A stretch of 64,000 nucleotides of DNA from the NCBI GenBank assembly GCA_963775085.1, contig CAVZHO010000001.1:74099-138098 (forward strand). Reading direction: 5' to 3'. A program made the position numbers and the translations under genes. The notes beneath the pieces were generated by a model. That model was not told where the DNA came from, searched no databases, and was given only the letters and a program-made list of their open reading frames with translations. Position 1 is the stretch's first letter. The number at the start of each line of letters is the position of its first letter. Origin of the DNA: JAAFIP01 sp963775085 (GTDB lineage: Bacteria; Pseudomonadota; Gammaproteobacteria; Burkholderiales; Burkholderiaceae_C). Of the stretch, positions 24,284 through 32,567 are shown one piece after another.

Positions 24284-25525
24284 TTACGTCAGCAGCTCGG
24301 TAAAGGGAATAAAGCGCACCACGTCGCCGTGGGCAATGGTTGCGCCCGCCGGGTTGTCTACCAAACCATCGGCCCACACGGCCGAGGTGAGCACGCCCGA
24401 GCTTTGGTTGGGGTACAGGTCGAGCCCGCCGGCAGCGTTGCGCCTGGCACGGATGAATTCACGGCGTTTATCGGCTCTAGGCCAATTAAAATGTGCGTTA
24501 GCAGCTATGGTAACGGGAGCGCCCTGCACACCGCGCTGGCCGTGCAGTTTGGCCAGCAGGGGGCGTACCAGCAGCAAAAAGGTGACGAAGCTGGACACCG
24601 GGTTACCGGGCAGGCCGACGAAGTGGCTTGCACCAATGCGCCCATAGGCAAACGGTTTGCCCGGTTTCATGCTGATGCTCCACAGGTCCAGCGCACCGAG
24701 CTGCTGCACGGCGGGTTTGATGTGGTCTTCTTCGCCCACACTCACACCGCCACTGGTAAGAATCAGGTCATGCTGCGCGGCAGCGGTTTGCAGTGCGGCC
24801 AGCGTGGCGGCGCGGTTGTCGGGCACGATGCCCAGGTCAGTCACCTCGCAGCCGGCGCGCAGCAGCAAGGCGCGCAGAAAGAAGCGGTTGCTGTTGTAGA
24901 TCGCGCCCGGCGGCAGGGCCTTGGGCGCTACGTCGCCGGGCATGACCAGCTCGTCGCCGGTAGAAAACAGCGCAACCCGGGCTTTACGCGTTACCAGCAG
25001 GTCTTTCAGGCCAATACTGGCCGCTAGTCCCAATGATGCGGGCGTAAGCAGCTCTCCTTTTGGTAGCACTATGCTGCCCTGGGCTATATCTTCCCCGGCA
25101 CGGCGCAGCCACTGGGCGGGGCTGGGCGCGGTATTCACACGCACGGTGTCGTTGCCCAGATCGGTGCAGTCTTCTTGCATCACCACCGCGTCGGCACCTG
25201 GCGGTATGGGTGCGCCGGTGAAGATGCGCGCGGCCTCACCGGTATGCAGCATCTGGCCAAAGTGGCCTGCGGGAATGCGCTGAGCCACGCGCAGCACGGC
25301 ACCGGCCTCCAGGCAATCGGCGCGGCGCAGGGCGTAGCCGTCCATGCTGCTGTTGTCAAAGCCGGGCACGTTGATCTGCGAGACCAGGTCTTGCGCCAGC
25401 ACGCGGCGGTCAGCATTGAAGGTGGATGTGCTTTGCGTACCTTCCAATGGCGAAACGGCCGCCAGCAGCTCGGCCAGCGCGTCGTCCAGCGAGCGCAGAG
25501 GGGCGAATTTGGGGGGGCCGTTCAT
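24284..25525 (-). CDS. moeA: Molybdopterin molybdenumtransferase
   Basis: MoeA inserts molybdate into adenylylated molybdopterin. The 413-residue protein has the family's start, LRSLDDALAELLAAVSP, the segment VPGFDNSSMDGYALR, RIFTGAPIPPGADAVVMQED, then the MoaB-like domain with LILTSGGVSVGEEDHIK and LPGNPVSSFVTF. The start ATG at 25525 is preferred to 25582 because the latter lies inside mobB and adds 19 unconserved residues. It follows mobB by 13 bp. Confidence 0.96.
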   Translation of the reverse strand: MNGPPKFAPLRSLDDALAELLAAVSPLEGTQSTSTFNADRRVLAQDLVSQINVPGFDNSSMDGYALRRADCLEAGAVLRVAQRIPAGHFGQMLHTGEAARIFTGAPIPPGADAVVMQEDCTDLGNDTVRVNTAPSPAQWLRRAGEDIAQGSIVLPKGELLTPASLGLAASIGLKDLLVTRKARVALFSTGDELVMPGDVAPKALPPGAIYNSNRFFLRALLLRAGCEVTDLGIVPDNRAATLAALQTAAAQHDLILTSGGVSVGEEDHIKPAVQQLGALDLWSISMKPGKPFAYGRIGASHFVGLPGNPVSSFVTFLLLVRPLLAKLHGQRGVQGAPVTIAANAHFNWPRADKRREFIRARRNAAGGLDLYPNQSSGVLTSAVWADGLVDNPAGATIAHGDVVRFIPFTELLT

Positions 25526-25538
25526 GGTGTGTTGCGCG

Positions 25539-26078
25539 TCAAGCGGCTTGGTAATTATCCGGGTTATACGTAAAGCGATCACCTTGGTCCAGCAGCCATT
25601 GCGCGACTTGCTCGGGCTGGTTCACGTCCAGCACCGGGCGCTGGGTGGCGCAGGTGACTTGTTCGGGCGCGTCGGTGGCGATGGCTACGATGAAGTCATC
25701 ATTGTCAAACAGGGCGGGCTTGTTGTTGCTGGGCCGCCAGACTTCAATTTTGTGCAGGTCGCTGTCTTTAAAACCTTCGACCAGCACCCAGTCTACGCCG
25801 TCATACAGCTCGGCGATGAGGTGGTGCACCTTGAGCTTGCCGGGGGCTTCAAACTCGCGCACCAAGGCCAGGCGCTTGGCTGAGGCGACCACCACCTCAA
25901 AGGCACCCGCCTCGCGGTGACGGTAGGTATCTTTGCCTGCGTGGTCAATATCAAATTTATGGTGCGCGTGCTTGACCACGCTCACGCGCAGCCCACGCGC
26001 TTTGAGCGCGGGTATCAGCGCCTCTACCAGGGTGGTTTTACCGGAGCCGGAAAAACCTGCAAAACCGATGACTTTCAT
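25539..26078 (-). CDS. mobB: Molybdopterin-guanine dinucleotide biosynthesis adapter protein
   Basis: MobB is a GTP-binding P-loop protein that assists MobA in forming the guanine dinucleotide cofactor. The 179 residues begin MKVIGFAGFSGSGKTTLVEA with Walker A at about 9-16, followed by VSVVKHAHHKFDIDHAGKDT and DWVLVEGFKDS. First molybdenum gene after thrC on the minus strand, separated from it by a family-A repeat. Confidence 0.95.
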   Translation of the reverse strand: MKVIGFAGFSGSGKTTLVEALIPALKARGLRVSVVKHAHHKFDIDHAGKDTYRHREAGAFEVVVASAKRLALVREFEAPGKLKVHHLIAELYDGVDWVLVEGFKDSDLHKIEVWRPSNNKPALFDNDDFIVAIATDAPEQVTCATQRPVLDVNQPEQVAQWLLDQGDRFTYNPDNYQAA

Positions 26079-26116
26079 TGCACACTACTTTTTTTGAAAT
26101 ATGGGGTGAGCCGAGT

Positions 26117-26170
26117 GCTATATTAAAAATAGCTGCTTACGTCCTATTTTAAAGGACTATCAGCATATTT
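26117..26170 (+). repeat. Family-A palindromic repeat between thrC and mobB
   Basis: Seen: a full unit with AATAGCTGCTTACGTCC, a TTTTAA loop and AAGGACTATCAGCATATTT. The TCC/GGA arms can form a hairpin. Confidence 0.75.
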
Positions 26171-26171
26171 A

Positions 26172-27596
26172 TCAGGTATTTTGCTGGATAAATGCTTTTA
26201 TCCTGTCTACACTCGCTGGCATGGTGACCACGCGCTTGGGAAGCGCCTCAATACCTGAAAATTGGGCCGGGCGATCCGGCTCACGGCCCAGGGCCTGCAC
26301 AATCGTTTCGGCAAACTTGATCGGCAACGCCGTTTCCAGCACGATCATTGGCACGCCGGGTTTAGTATGTTCACGCGCCACCTTCACGCCATCAGCGGTG
26401 TGGGTGTCGATCATCACGCCATGCTTGGCAAACACGTTCTGGATGGTGGCCAGGCGGTCGGCATGGGTGCTTTTTCCGCTGACAAAACCATACTTGACGG
26501 CAGCGTCTTTAAAGGCCGCAAGGCCGCCCAGGTCAAACTGGCCATGTGCCTCCAACTGCGTGTGAAACAGCGCCTTCGTTCTGCCACCGTCGCGCCCCAG
26601 CAGGTCAAACACAAAGCGCTCAAAGTTGCTGGCTTTGGAGATGTCCATCGACGGGCTGGAGGTCTCGTGGGTATCACTGCTGCTGCGCACGCGGTAGACA
26701 CCGGTGCGAAAGAACTCGTCCAGCACATCGTTCTCATTGGTGGCCACCACCAGCCGGTCGATGGGCAGGCCCATCATGCGCGCTACGTGACCTGCGCAGA
26801 CGTTGCCGAAATTGCCTGACGGCACCGTGAAACTGACCTTTTGTTGATTGGTCTGGGTCGCATAGAAGTACCCTGCAAAGTAATACACCACCTGCGCCAA
26901 CAACCGCGCCCAGTTGATGCTGTTCACCGTGCCAATCTTGTACTTGCGCTTAAATTCCAAATCGTTCGACACGGCTTTGACCATGTCCTGGCAGTCGTCA
27001 AACACGCCCTCGATGGCGATGTTAAAAATGTTCGCATCCATCAGACTGAACATCTGCGCCTGCTGGAACGGGCTCATGCGGCCTGCGGGGGATGTCATGA
27101 ACACGCGCACGCCCTTTTTGCCGCGCATCGCATACTCTGCCGCGCTGCCGGTATCGCCGCTGGTGGCACCAAAAATATTCAGCTCTTCGCCTTTGCGGGC
27201 CAACTGGTATTCAAACAAATTTCCCAGCAACTGCATGGCCATGTCTTTGAAGGCCAGCGTCGGGCCGTTTGACAGCGCTTGCAGACTGATAACAGCGTCC
27301 AACTTCTTGAGCGGCACAATGTCTTTGGAGCCAAACACCTGCGCGGTATAGGTTTTGTTGCACAGCGCCTTCAAATCCGCCGCAGGAATATCGTCGATAT
27401 ACAAAGACAAAATTTCAAATGCCAGACCCGCATAGCCCTGGTTTTGCAAAGTGGTGCGCAGCTTAGCCAAAGCCGCAGCATCCACCTGAGGATAGTGCTC
27501 GGGCAGGTACAAACCGCCATCGGGGGCCAAGCCCTCCAGCAAAATTTCACAAAACTGTTTGCGCTCGGCGTGGCCGCGTGTCGATAAATATTTCAT
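26172..27596 (-). CDS. thrC: Threonine synthase
   Basis: ThrC converts O-phosphohomoserine to threonine, the last step of threonine synthesis, with PLP bound to a lysine, here Lys117 in TLAFKDMAMQLLG. The 474 residues begin MKYLSTRGHAERKQFCEILL and match the long proteobacterial type. It overlaps the upstream vapC by 4 bp on the same strand. Its usual partner hom is on the same strand but 3.6 kb upstream, with a TA-cfa-TA-lipoprotein block between. Confidence 0.97.
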   Translation of the reverse strand: MKYLSTRGHAERKQFCEILLEGLAPDGGLYLPEHYPQVDAAALAKLRTTLQNQGYAGLAFEILSLYIDDIPAADLKALCNKTYTAQVFGSKDIVPLKKLDAVISLQALSNGPTLAFKDMAMQLLGNLFEYQLARKGEELNIFGATSGDTGSAAEYAMRGKKGVRVFMTSPAGRMSPFQQAQMFSLMDANIFNIAIEGVFDDCQDMVKAVSNDLEFKRKYKIGTVNSINWARLLAQVVYYFAGYFYATQTNQQKVSFTVPSGNFGNVCAGHVARMMGLPIDRLVVATNENDVLDEFFRTGVYRVRSSSDTHETSSPSMDISKASNFERFVFDLLGRDGGRTKALFHTQLEAHGQFDLGGLAAFKDAAVKYGFVSGKSTHADRLATIQNVFAKHGVMIDTHTADGVKVAREHTKPGVPMIVLETALPIKFAETIVQALGREPDRPAQFSGIEALPKRVVTMPASVDRIKAFIQQNT

Positions 27597-27994
27597 TCGG
27601 GACAGATCAAGGTAACTTCAGGAAAATAGGTACGTATGCGATTCGGGTCGCGGGTGAGCAGCGGCCAGCGCATGGCGTTGGCATGGGCACCGATAAAAAA
27701 ATCGGGCAAAGTGGCGATGCGTTGGCCACCCGCTGCACGATAGTCCTCATGGGCGCGTGCGGCAGCATAGGCCATGCGCCCATCCAGGGGCTCCACCTTG
27801 ACTCCAACTTCATTCAAAAACAAATCCAACTGCGCTTTGTCGACAAAATCGCGGGAAATCTCGGCATACACCATGAGATTGATGGCCACATCACCTTTGC
27901 TTTTGGCCAGCAGCACCTGCTGTTCACTCCAGTGAGCCCACTGCGTTTGCGATTCCGTAATGTCGATTAACACGCTGGAGTCAATCAGTATCAT
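27593..27994 (-). CDS. vapC: VapC-like PIN-domain toxin (module 1)
   Basis: A 133-residue PIN-domain protein, probably an RNase toxin of a type II VapBC pair. The N-terminal MILIDSSVLIDI carries the first acidic residue, with Glu in VYAEISRDF and Asp in LPDFFIGAHA completing the metal site. The start at 27994 overlaps the AbrB-type antitoxin stop by 4 bp; a longer upstream frame lies inside the antitoxin. Its stop overlaps the thrC start, so leader transcription may run into thrC. Confidence 0.9.
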   Translation of the reverse strand: MILIDSSVLIDITESQTQWAHWSEQQVLLAKSKGDVAINLMVYAEISRDFVDKAQLDLFLNEVGVKVEPLDGRMAYAAARAHEDYRAAGGQRIATLPDFFIGAHANAMRWPLLTRDPNRIRTYFPEVTLICPE

Positions 27995-28239
27995 CGCATC
28001 GACTCTTCGCCGCGCGTTTCGCGCAAAATTTCTTCGGTGGACTTTTTCAAGATACCGATACCACGCCATTTCAAAAACGGGTTAACGTCAGATTTAGCAG
28101 GCTTGGGGACGGGAAACATCAGCACTTTGCCATCTGGCTGCACCTCGTAGTCCACCTCTTGGCCCGGCCCCACGCCCAGCGCATGGCGCACGGCTTTGGG
28201 GACAGTAACCTGGCTTTTGGTAGTGAGTGCATAGCCCAT
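27991..28239 (-). CDS. vapB: AbrB/VapB-like antitoxin (module 1)
   Basis: An 82-residue antitoxin with an N-terminal SpoVT-AbrB DNA-binding domain (YALTTKSQVTVPKAVRHALG, GQEVDYEVQPDGKVLMFP) and a basic C-terminal tail that would wrap the PIN toxin. The ATG at 28239 starts the AbrB domain. A palindrome lies immediately upstream (28253-28283) as a probable autoregulatory operator. Confidence 0.9.
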   Translation of the reverse strand: MGYALTTKSQVTVPKAVRHALGVGPGQEVDYEVQPDGKVLMFPVPKPAKSDVNPFLKWRGIGILKKSTEEILRETRGEESMR

Positions 28240-28252
28240 GGCGGCCACCTTG

Positions 28253-28283
28253 AAAAGTAATACCAAATTTTAGCATTACTTTT
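28253..28283. promoter_or_regulatory. Probable VapB operator, inverted repeat
   Basis: Seen: AAAAGTAAT (28253-28261) and its exact complement ATTACTTTT (28275-28283), 13 bases apart, 14 bp upstream of the vapB ATG. AbrB-type antitoxins usually repress their own promoter through such palindromes. Confidence 0.65.
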
Positions 28284-28323
28284 TGCGATTTTTAGCGCTG
28301 GCACTGTGCCATGCCACGCGGTA

Positions 28324-29616
28324 TCACGGGCAAGGATACATATAGTCCCGCGCAAACGGGTAGACGCTTTGCTGTTGATGCGGTCTGGACACGTCGGGTT
28401 TGGTCGCCAGCACCTGGTGCAAGCTGATCCAGCCCTGCTCAAAACACATGGCGCTACCGGCCAGGTAGAGGCGGTAGGCACGCAGCACCTGTTCGGCGCG
28501 CGCCTCGCCCACCGATGCTTGCAACACCTGGCGGGCGCGGGGCAACTGGGTCTCCAGAGAGTCCGACCAGGCCCACAGGGTACGGGCGTAGTGGGGACGC
28601 AGGTTCTCGGCATCCACCATCTCCAGCCCGCCATCGGCCATATGGGCCAGCACCGCGCTGGTGTGCAGCAGCTCGCCACCGGGGAAGATATAGCGTTCCG
28701 TAAAATCGCCCATGCCTGCGCCGAGTTGGGCGTTGTGCGGGCTGCCTGCGGTGATGCCGTGGTTCATCACCAGGCCACCGGGCTTGAGCAGACGCGAGAG
28801 CTTGGCAAAGTACTGGGTCATGCGCGCGCCGCCGACATGCTCAAACATGCCTACCGAGGCAATTTTGTCGAACGGCTGGGTCTCCTCCAGTTCGCGGTAG
28901 TCGCGCAAATGCATCTGCACTCGGCCTTGCAGCCCCTGCTCTGCTACCCGCGCATTCACATGCGCGTGCTGGTTTTTGGACAGCGTAATGCCAGTGGCCT
29001 GCACGCCGTAGTGCTGCGCAGCCCACAGCAACAGCCCACCCCAGCCCGCACCCACGTCCAGCAGGCGCTCGCCGGGTTGGAGCATCAGCTTGCGGCAGAT
29101 GTGGTCCAGCTTGGCCTCCTGCGCCTGCTGCAACGTCATGCCGTCCGCGCGGTAATAGGCGCAGGAATAGACCCGCTTGGGGTCTAGCCACAAGGCGTAG
29201 AAATCATCCGACACGTCGTAGTGGAAGGCAATCTGCGCGGCATCGCGCCGCCGGGTATGCGCCACCAGGGACTGCGCCCGCTGGCGCAGTGCGCCCCAAG
29301 GACGCGTCCAACCCGACGGGTGACTCAGCACCGGGTGCTGCGAATTGCCCCGCGCCGGATTGCCCTGCGCCAGATGCGAGGCCAGCAGCATCAGATCCCG
29401 CAGCTGGCCCTCAATCTGTACGCGGCTTTGCACATAGTCTTGCGCCAGACGGCCAATCAGCCCGGCGCGCAGATGAGCCAGGCCACCCCAGTCGTTGAAC
29501 TTCAAGGTAATCGGCGCATTGGCACTCCCCACGCGCTGACTGTCAGGCAACACTAAGGCGCAGGCCATGGGTAAGGTGTCTAAGCGTTGCTGAACAAGCT
29601 GGACAAGGCGTTGCAT
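28324..29616 (-). CDS. cfa: Cyclopropane-fatty-acyl-phospholipid synthase
   Basis: Cfa methylates cis double bonds of membrane phospholipid acyl chains using S-adenosylmethionine. The 430-residue protein has an N-terminal lipid-binding part and the methyltransferase domain with RVYSCAYYRADGMTLQQAQ, the SAM motif LDVGAGWGGLLLWAAQ, SVGMFEHVG and YFAKLSRLLKPGG. It sits between two VapBC modules inside the hom-thrC interval, on the same strand. Usual family length. Confidence 0.93.
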   Translation of the reverse strand: MQRLVQLVQQRLDTLPMACALVLPDSQRVGSANAPITLKFNDWGGLAHLRAGLIGRLAQDYVQSRVQIEGQLRDLMLLASHLAQGNPARGNSQHPVLSHPSGWTRPWGALRQRAQSLVAHTRRRDAAQIAFHYDVSDDFYALWLDPKRVYSCAYYRADGMTLQQAQEAKLDHICRKLMLQPGERLLDVGAGWGGLLLWAAQHYGVQATGITLSKNQHAHVNARVAEQGLQGRVQMHLRDYRELEETQPFDKIASVGMFEHVGGARMTQYFAKLSRLLKPGGLVMNHGITAGSPHNAQLGAGMGDFTERYIFPGGELLHTSAVLAHMADGGLEMVDAENLRPHYARTLWAWSDSLETQLPRARQVLQASVGEARAEQVLRAYRLYLAGSAMCFEQGWISLHQVLATKPDVSRPHQQQSVYPFARDYMYPCP

Positions 29617-29715
29617 ACGCCGTATTTTTGCACCCAGGCGTAACCCGTGTCAAGCGGATGGCGATGCAAAAATTAGCCGTGAATTTGATATAAATCAAGC
29701 GGTAGGCTAATAGAT

Positions 29716-29745
29716 AATAGCGTAAGCAGCTATTTATTTTATAGC
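29716..29745 (-). repeat. Family-A palindromic repeat
   Basis: Seen: AGCGTAAGCAGCTATTTATTTTATAGC, the reverse orientation of the unit, in the gap upstream of cfa and downstream of vapC module 2. Confidence 0.65.
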
Positions 29746-29757
29746 TAGTTATAGAAT

Positions 29758-30165
29758 TTACTGCATGGCGATCGGTGACAAAACGCCATCCAGCTTGCAC
29801 GCCTGTGCGTCAAAACTCAGCATGGCGCGGCAACCCTGCATGCGGTATTTTGCCAAAAACAGGCACTCTGCAAAATCCGCTTTATTGCCTTCATAAAGGT
29901 ACAGCGCATATTCGAGCGCCCCTTCACTTTCAATCTGCAAAAGCTCAGTTTCCAGCAGATGGCGCAGTGTGGCGACCACCGCTGCTTTGGGCAGTTTGGC
30001 GGCACTGCGCAGCACCCATTCCAACTCCAGCACCACGGGCAAGCTCAAGCACACTTCCTCGCCGCGCTGCTCTGCAGCGTCCAGCATGGCCGCAGCCTGC
30101 CGTGTTTGCACTGCGTCATCTGCCAGGACGATGCGAGCAATGACGTTCGTATCCAGGCCGATCAT
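29758..30165 (-). CDS. vapC: VapC-like PIN-domain toxin (module 2)
   Basis: A 135-residue PIN-domain protein beginning MIGLDTNVIARIVLADD, with Glu in VVLELEWVLRSA and the acidic pair in KADFAECLFL, matching the VapC/FitB-like RNase toxin pattern. Its start overlaps the antitoxin stop by 4 bp. Second TA pair within 2.2 kb on the same strand; its sequence is clearly different from module 1, so it is not a duplication. Confidence 0.9.
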   Translation of the reverse strand: MIGLDTNVIARIVLADDAVQTRQAAAMLDAAEQRGEEVCLSLPVVLELEWVLRSAAKLPKAAVVATLRHLLETELLQIESEGALEYALYLYEGNKADFAECLFLAKYRMQGCRAMLSFDAQACKLDGVLSPIAMQ

Positions 30166-30386
30166 GCTGAACGGGCAGACTTCATTTTGATCAATGTGAC
30201 TTTGGCGCCCGTGTAACCTGCAATACCTACCAGCTCGGTTAAGGTTCGCTTTTTAGTGCGCATGATCACAGTACCATCTGGCAGCAAGGTAAAGTTGAGT
30301 TTGTCTTGCGGCTGCAACTTCAACCCTTCCCGCACTTCAATGGGAATGGTAGTCTGGCCTTTGGAGGTGAGAGTGGCGTTGAACAT
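30162..30386 (-). CDS. vapB: AbrB/VapB-like antitoxin (module 2)
   Basis: A 74-residue SpoVT-AbrB antitoxin: FNATLTSKGQTTIPIEVREG, then QDKLNFTLLPDGTVIMRTKK and a short C-terminal toxin-binding tail. The ATG at 30386 starts the domain; a longer frame from 30443 would read through the operator. A perfect 14-bp inverted repeat lies 5 bases upstream. Confidence 0.9.
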   Translation of the reverse strand: MFNATLTSKGQTTIPIEVREGLKLQPQDKLNFTLLPDGTVIMRTKKRTLTELVGIAGYTGAKVTLIKMKSARSA

Positions 30387-30390
30387 ATTT

Positions 30391-30421
30391 AATCCTTTCA
30401 AAATAAAATTTTGAAAGGATT
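30391..30421. promoter_or_regulatory. Probable VapB operator, perfect 14-bp inverted repeat
   Basis: Seen: AATCCTTTCAAAAT (30391-30404) and ATTTTGAAAGGATT (30408-30421), separated by AAA, immediately upstream of the vapB start. All 14 arm bases pair. This is the expected place for TA autoregulation. Confidence 0.8.
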
Positions 30422-30636
30422 GTAGCAGTGCGCACTGATCCACGTGTCACCAGTAACAACAAGCTTTTCCGGATGCAGCGTCATTGCGCTGCTGAACGAA
30501 AAAGACGAGGTGAAGAAAACGCAGTATTTTCCCCTTCTTGGCAGGCGACAGGCGTGCCAGTCTAGTAACTCGCAGGTTTGGGAAACATTAAGCAACCAGC
30601 AACTAACTTTCAGCTTGTCCCGTATAAACGCCAAAG

Positions 30637-31140
30637 TCAGGGCTTGCAACCAAAGAAAATTCCACGCAGTCCGGTAGTCGAAAAGTCATCGCCATTCGCA
30701 CACAATCTAGCTCCAATCGTTCTGGATGCATCCATATTCATCAAGTTGCCATCGGTCAGGGACACATAGCGCCAATTAGCACCATTCTCAGCGACAAGAC
30801 ATACACTTTTCAAATTCATAGTCACACCTTTGAGTGTCGCAGTCCCAGGATGTTGAAGCGAGAACGTGGCGGTTCCTCCAAGTGCAAACGAGACGGCATA
30901 ACTGCCAAAATAAGCCGCCACATCGTCAATTTTTCCTACGGTTGCGGTTTTACCAAATGCAGTCAAATCCGCAGCGCAGGACGAATCCGTCACTAGATAG
31001 TCGGGCGCTGCAACGGGTGCCAAGGCCGGCGCTTGGGCGGGAGCTGGGCTGGATGCCGGGCTGTCACTGCCACCACCTCCACAACCTGAAAGAGCGGCGA
31101 AGCCCGCAGCGATAAATAGTAATTTGGTTTGTTGGTTCAT
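30637..31140 (-). CDS. Hypothetical lipoprotein
   Basis: A 167-residue predicted lipoprotein: signal peptide MNQQTKLLFIAAGFAALSGC with lipobox LSGC, followed by a GGGGSDSPASSPAPAQAPAL linker rich in Ala and Pro. The mature part (DSSCAADLTAFGKTATVGKI onward) has several cysteines and no family that I recognise. The start at 31140 is set by the signal peptide. It lies between hom and vapBC module 2. No function is assigned. Confidence 0.75.
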   Translation of the reverse strand: MNQQTKLLFIAAGFAALSGCGGGGSDSPASSPAPAQAPALAPVAAPDYLVTDSSCAADLTAFGKTATVGKIDDVAAYFGSYAVSFALGGTATFSLQHPGTATLKGVTMNLKSVCLVAENGANWRYVSLTDGNLMNMDASRTIGARLCANGDDFSTTGLRGIFFGCKP

Positions 31141-31176
31141 TGCGTTTCCTCGGGACGCACTTTGTACCATAAAAAG

Positions 31177-32499
31177 CTAAGCCAACTCTTCCTTGCGAAT
31201 CCGCACAATCGGTGCCAGCACGGTTTTCAAAGCCTGCATCTGCGCCATGGCTTCGTTCATCTTCGACTCCACACAGTCGTGCGTCAGGATAATCAAATCC
31301 GTCGAGGTTGCACCCTCACCGCCCACCTCATCGGCCTCGCGCTGCAGCACCGCGTCGATGCTGATACCGGCATTGGCAACGATGCTGGCGACCTGGGCTA
31401 GTACGCCGGTTTGGTCGGCCACCCGCAGGCGCAGGTAGTAGGACGTGACCACGTCGCCCATGGGCAGCACGGGCATGGTGTTCATCGAGCCGGGCTGGAA
31501 GGCCAGTGCCGGCACACGTTGGGCGGCGGTAGCGGTCTGCATGCGGGTGATGTCGACCAGGTCGGCAATCACCGCGCTGGCCGTGGGCTCAGAGCCTGCG
31601 CCTTTGCCGTAGTACAGCGTGGTGCCTACCGCGTCGCCCTGCACCATCACCGCGTTCATCGCGCCTTCTACGTTGGCGATCAGGCGTTTGTTGGGCACGA
31701 GTGTGGGGTGTACGCGCAGCTCGATACCATTGTCGCGGCGCTTGGAAATACCCAGCAGCTTGATACGGTAGCCCAACTGCTCGGCGTATTTGATGTCGGT
31801 GGCCGTCAACTTGGTAATGCCTTCCACATGCGCTTTGTCAAACTGCACGGGAATGCCAAAACCAATCGCCGCCATGATGGTGGCTTTGTGCGCGGCGTCT
31901 ACGCCTTCAATGTCAAAGGTCGGGTCGGCCTCGGCGTAGCCCAGGCGCTGGGCTTCTTTAAGCACCACGTCAAAGTCCAGGCCTTTGCTGCGCATCTCGC
32001 TCAAAATAAAGTTGGTCGTTCCGTTGATGATGCCGGCAATCCACTGGATGCGGTTGGCCGTCAGCCCTTCGCGCAGCGCCTTGATGATGGGGATGCCGCC
32101 CGCCACCGCGGCCTCAAACATCACCATCACGCCCTTGGCCTGCGCGGCCTGGAAGATCACGGTGCCGTGCACGGCCAGCAGCGCCTTGTTGGCCGTCACC
32201 ACATGCTTGCCTGCCGCAATGGCCTCCAACACCAGCGCCTTGGCAATGCCGTAGCCGCCAATCAGCTCGATGACGATGTCGATCTCCGGGTTGGCTATCA
32301 CGGCGCGCGCGTCAGACACTACCTGCACCTTGTCACCCACTGCCGCCTTAGCGCGCGCGGTGTCCAGGTCGGCCACCATAGTGATCTCAATGCCACGGCC
32401 CGCGCGGCGCACGATCTCATCGTGGTTGCGTGCCAGCACGTTGAATACGCCGCTGCCCACGGTGCCGATGCCCAACAGGCCTACTTGGATGTTTTTCAT
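31177..32499 (-). CDS. hom: Homoserine dehydrogenase
   Basis: Hom reduces aspartate semialdehyde to homoserine, the branch to threonine and methionine. The 440 residues comprise an N-terminal NAD(P) domain (IQVGLLGIGTVGSGVFNVLA), the catalytic domain with ANKALLAVHG, AAVAGGIPIIKALREGL and GIINGTTNFIL, and a C-terminal ACT domain (about 355-430) for feedback regulation by threonine. Divided from the upstream aminotransferase gene by a family-A repeat. Confidence 0.97.
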   Translation of the reverse strand: MKNIQVGLLGIGTVGSGVFNVLARNHDEIVRRAGRGIEITMVADLDTARAKAAVGDKVQVVSDARAVIANPEIDIVIELIGGYGIAKALVLEAIAAGKHVVTANKALLAVHGTVIFQAAQAKGVMVMFEAAVAGGIPIIKALREGLTANRIQWIAGIINGTTNFILSEMRSKGLDFDVVLKEAQRLGYAEADPTFDIEGVDAAHKATIMAAIGFGIPVQFDKAHVEGITKLTATDIKYAEQLGYRIKLLGISKRRDNGIELRVHPTLVPNKRLIANVEGAMNAVMVQGDAVGTTLYYGKGAGSEPTASAVIADLVDITRMQTATAAQRVPALAFQPGSMNTMPVLPMGDVVTSYYLRLRVADQTGVLAQVASIVANAGISIDAVLQREADEVGGEGATSTDLIILTHDCVESKMNEAMAQMQALKTVLAPIVRIRKEELA

Positions 32500-32516
32500 G
32501 GTAATTTAGGATGAAA

Positions 32517-32567
32517 TATGCAGGTAGTCCTTGTCTACAGGACATAAGCTGCTATATTAATTATAGT
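32517..32567 (-). repeat. Family-A palindromic repeat between hom and the alaA-like gene
   Basis: Seen: GGTAGTCCTTGTCTACAGGACATAAGCTGC (given here over its extent) with paired TCC/GGA arms and a following TATTAATTATAG half-site. It touches the 3' end of the aminotransferase gene. Confidence 0.7.

Noticed and set aside
24492..24515. Family-A repeat inside moeA
   Set aside because: Only TTAGCAGCTATGG resembles the core, and the encoded residues lie in a conserved MoeA segment, so ordinary coding sequence is the simpler reading.
31411..32514. 367-residue plus-strand frame opposite hom
   Set aside because: His/Val/Gly-rich antisense shadow of homoserine dehydrogenase with no family pattern.
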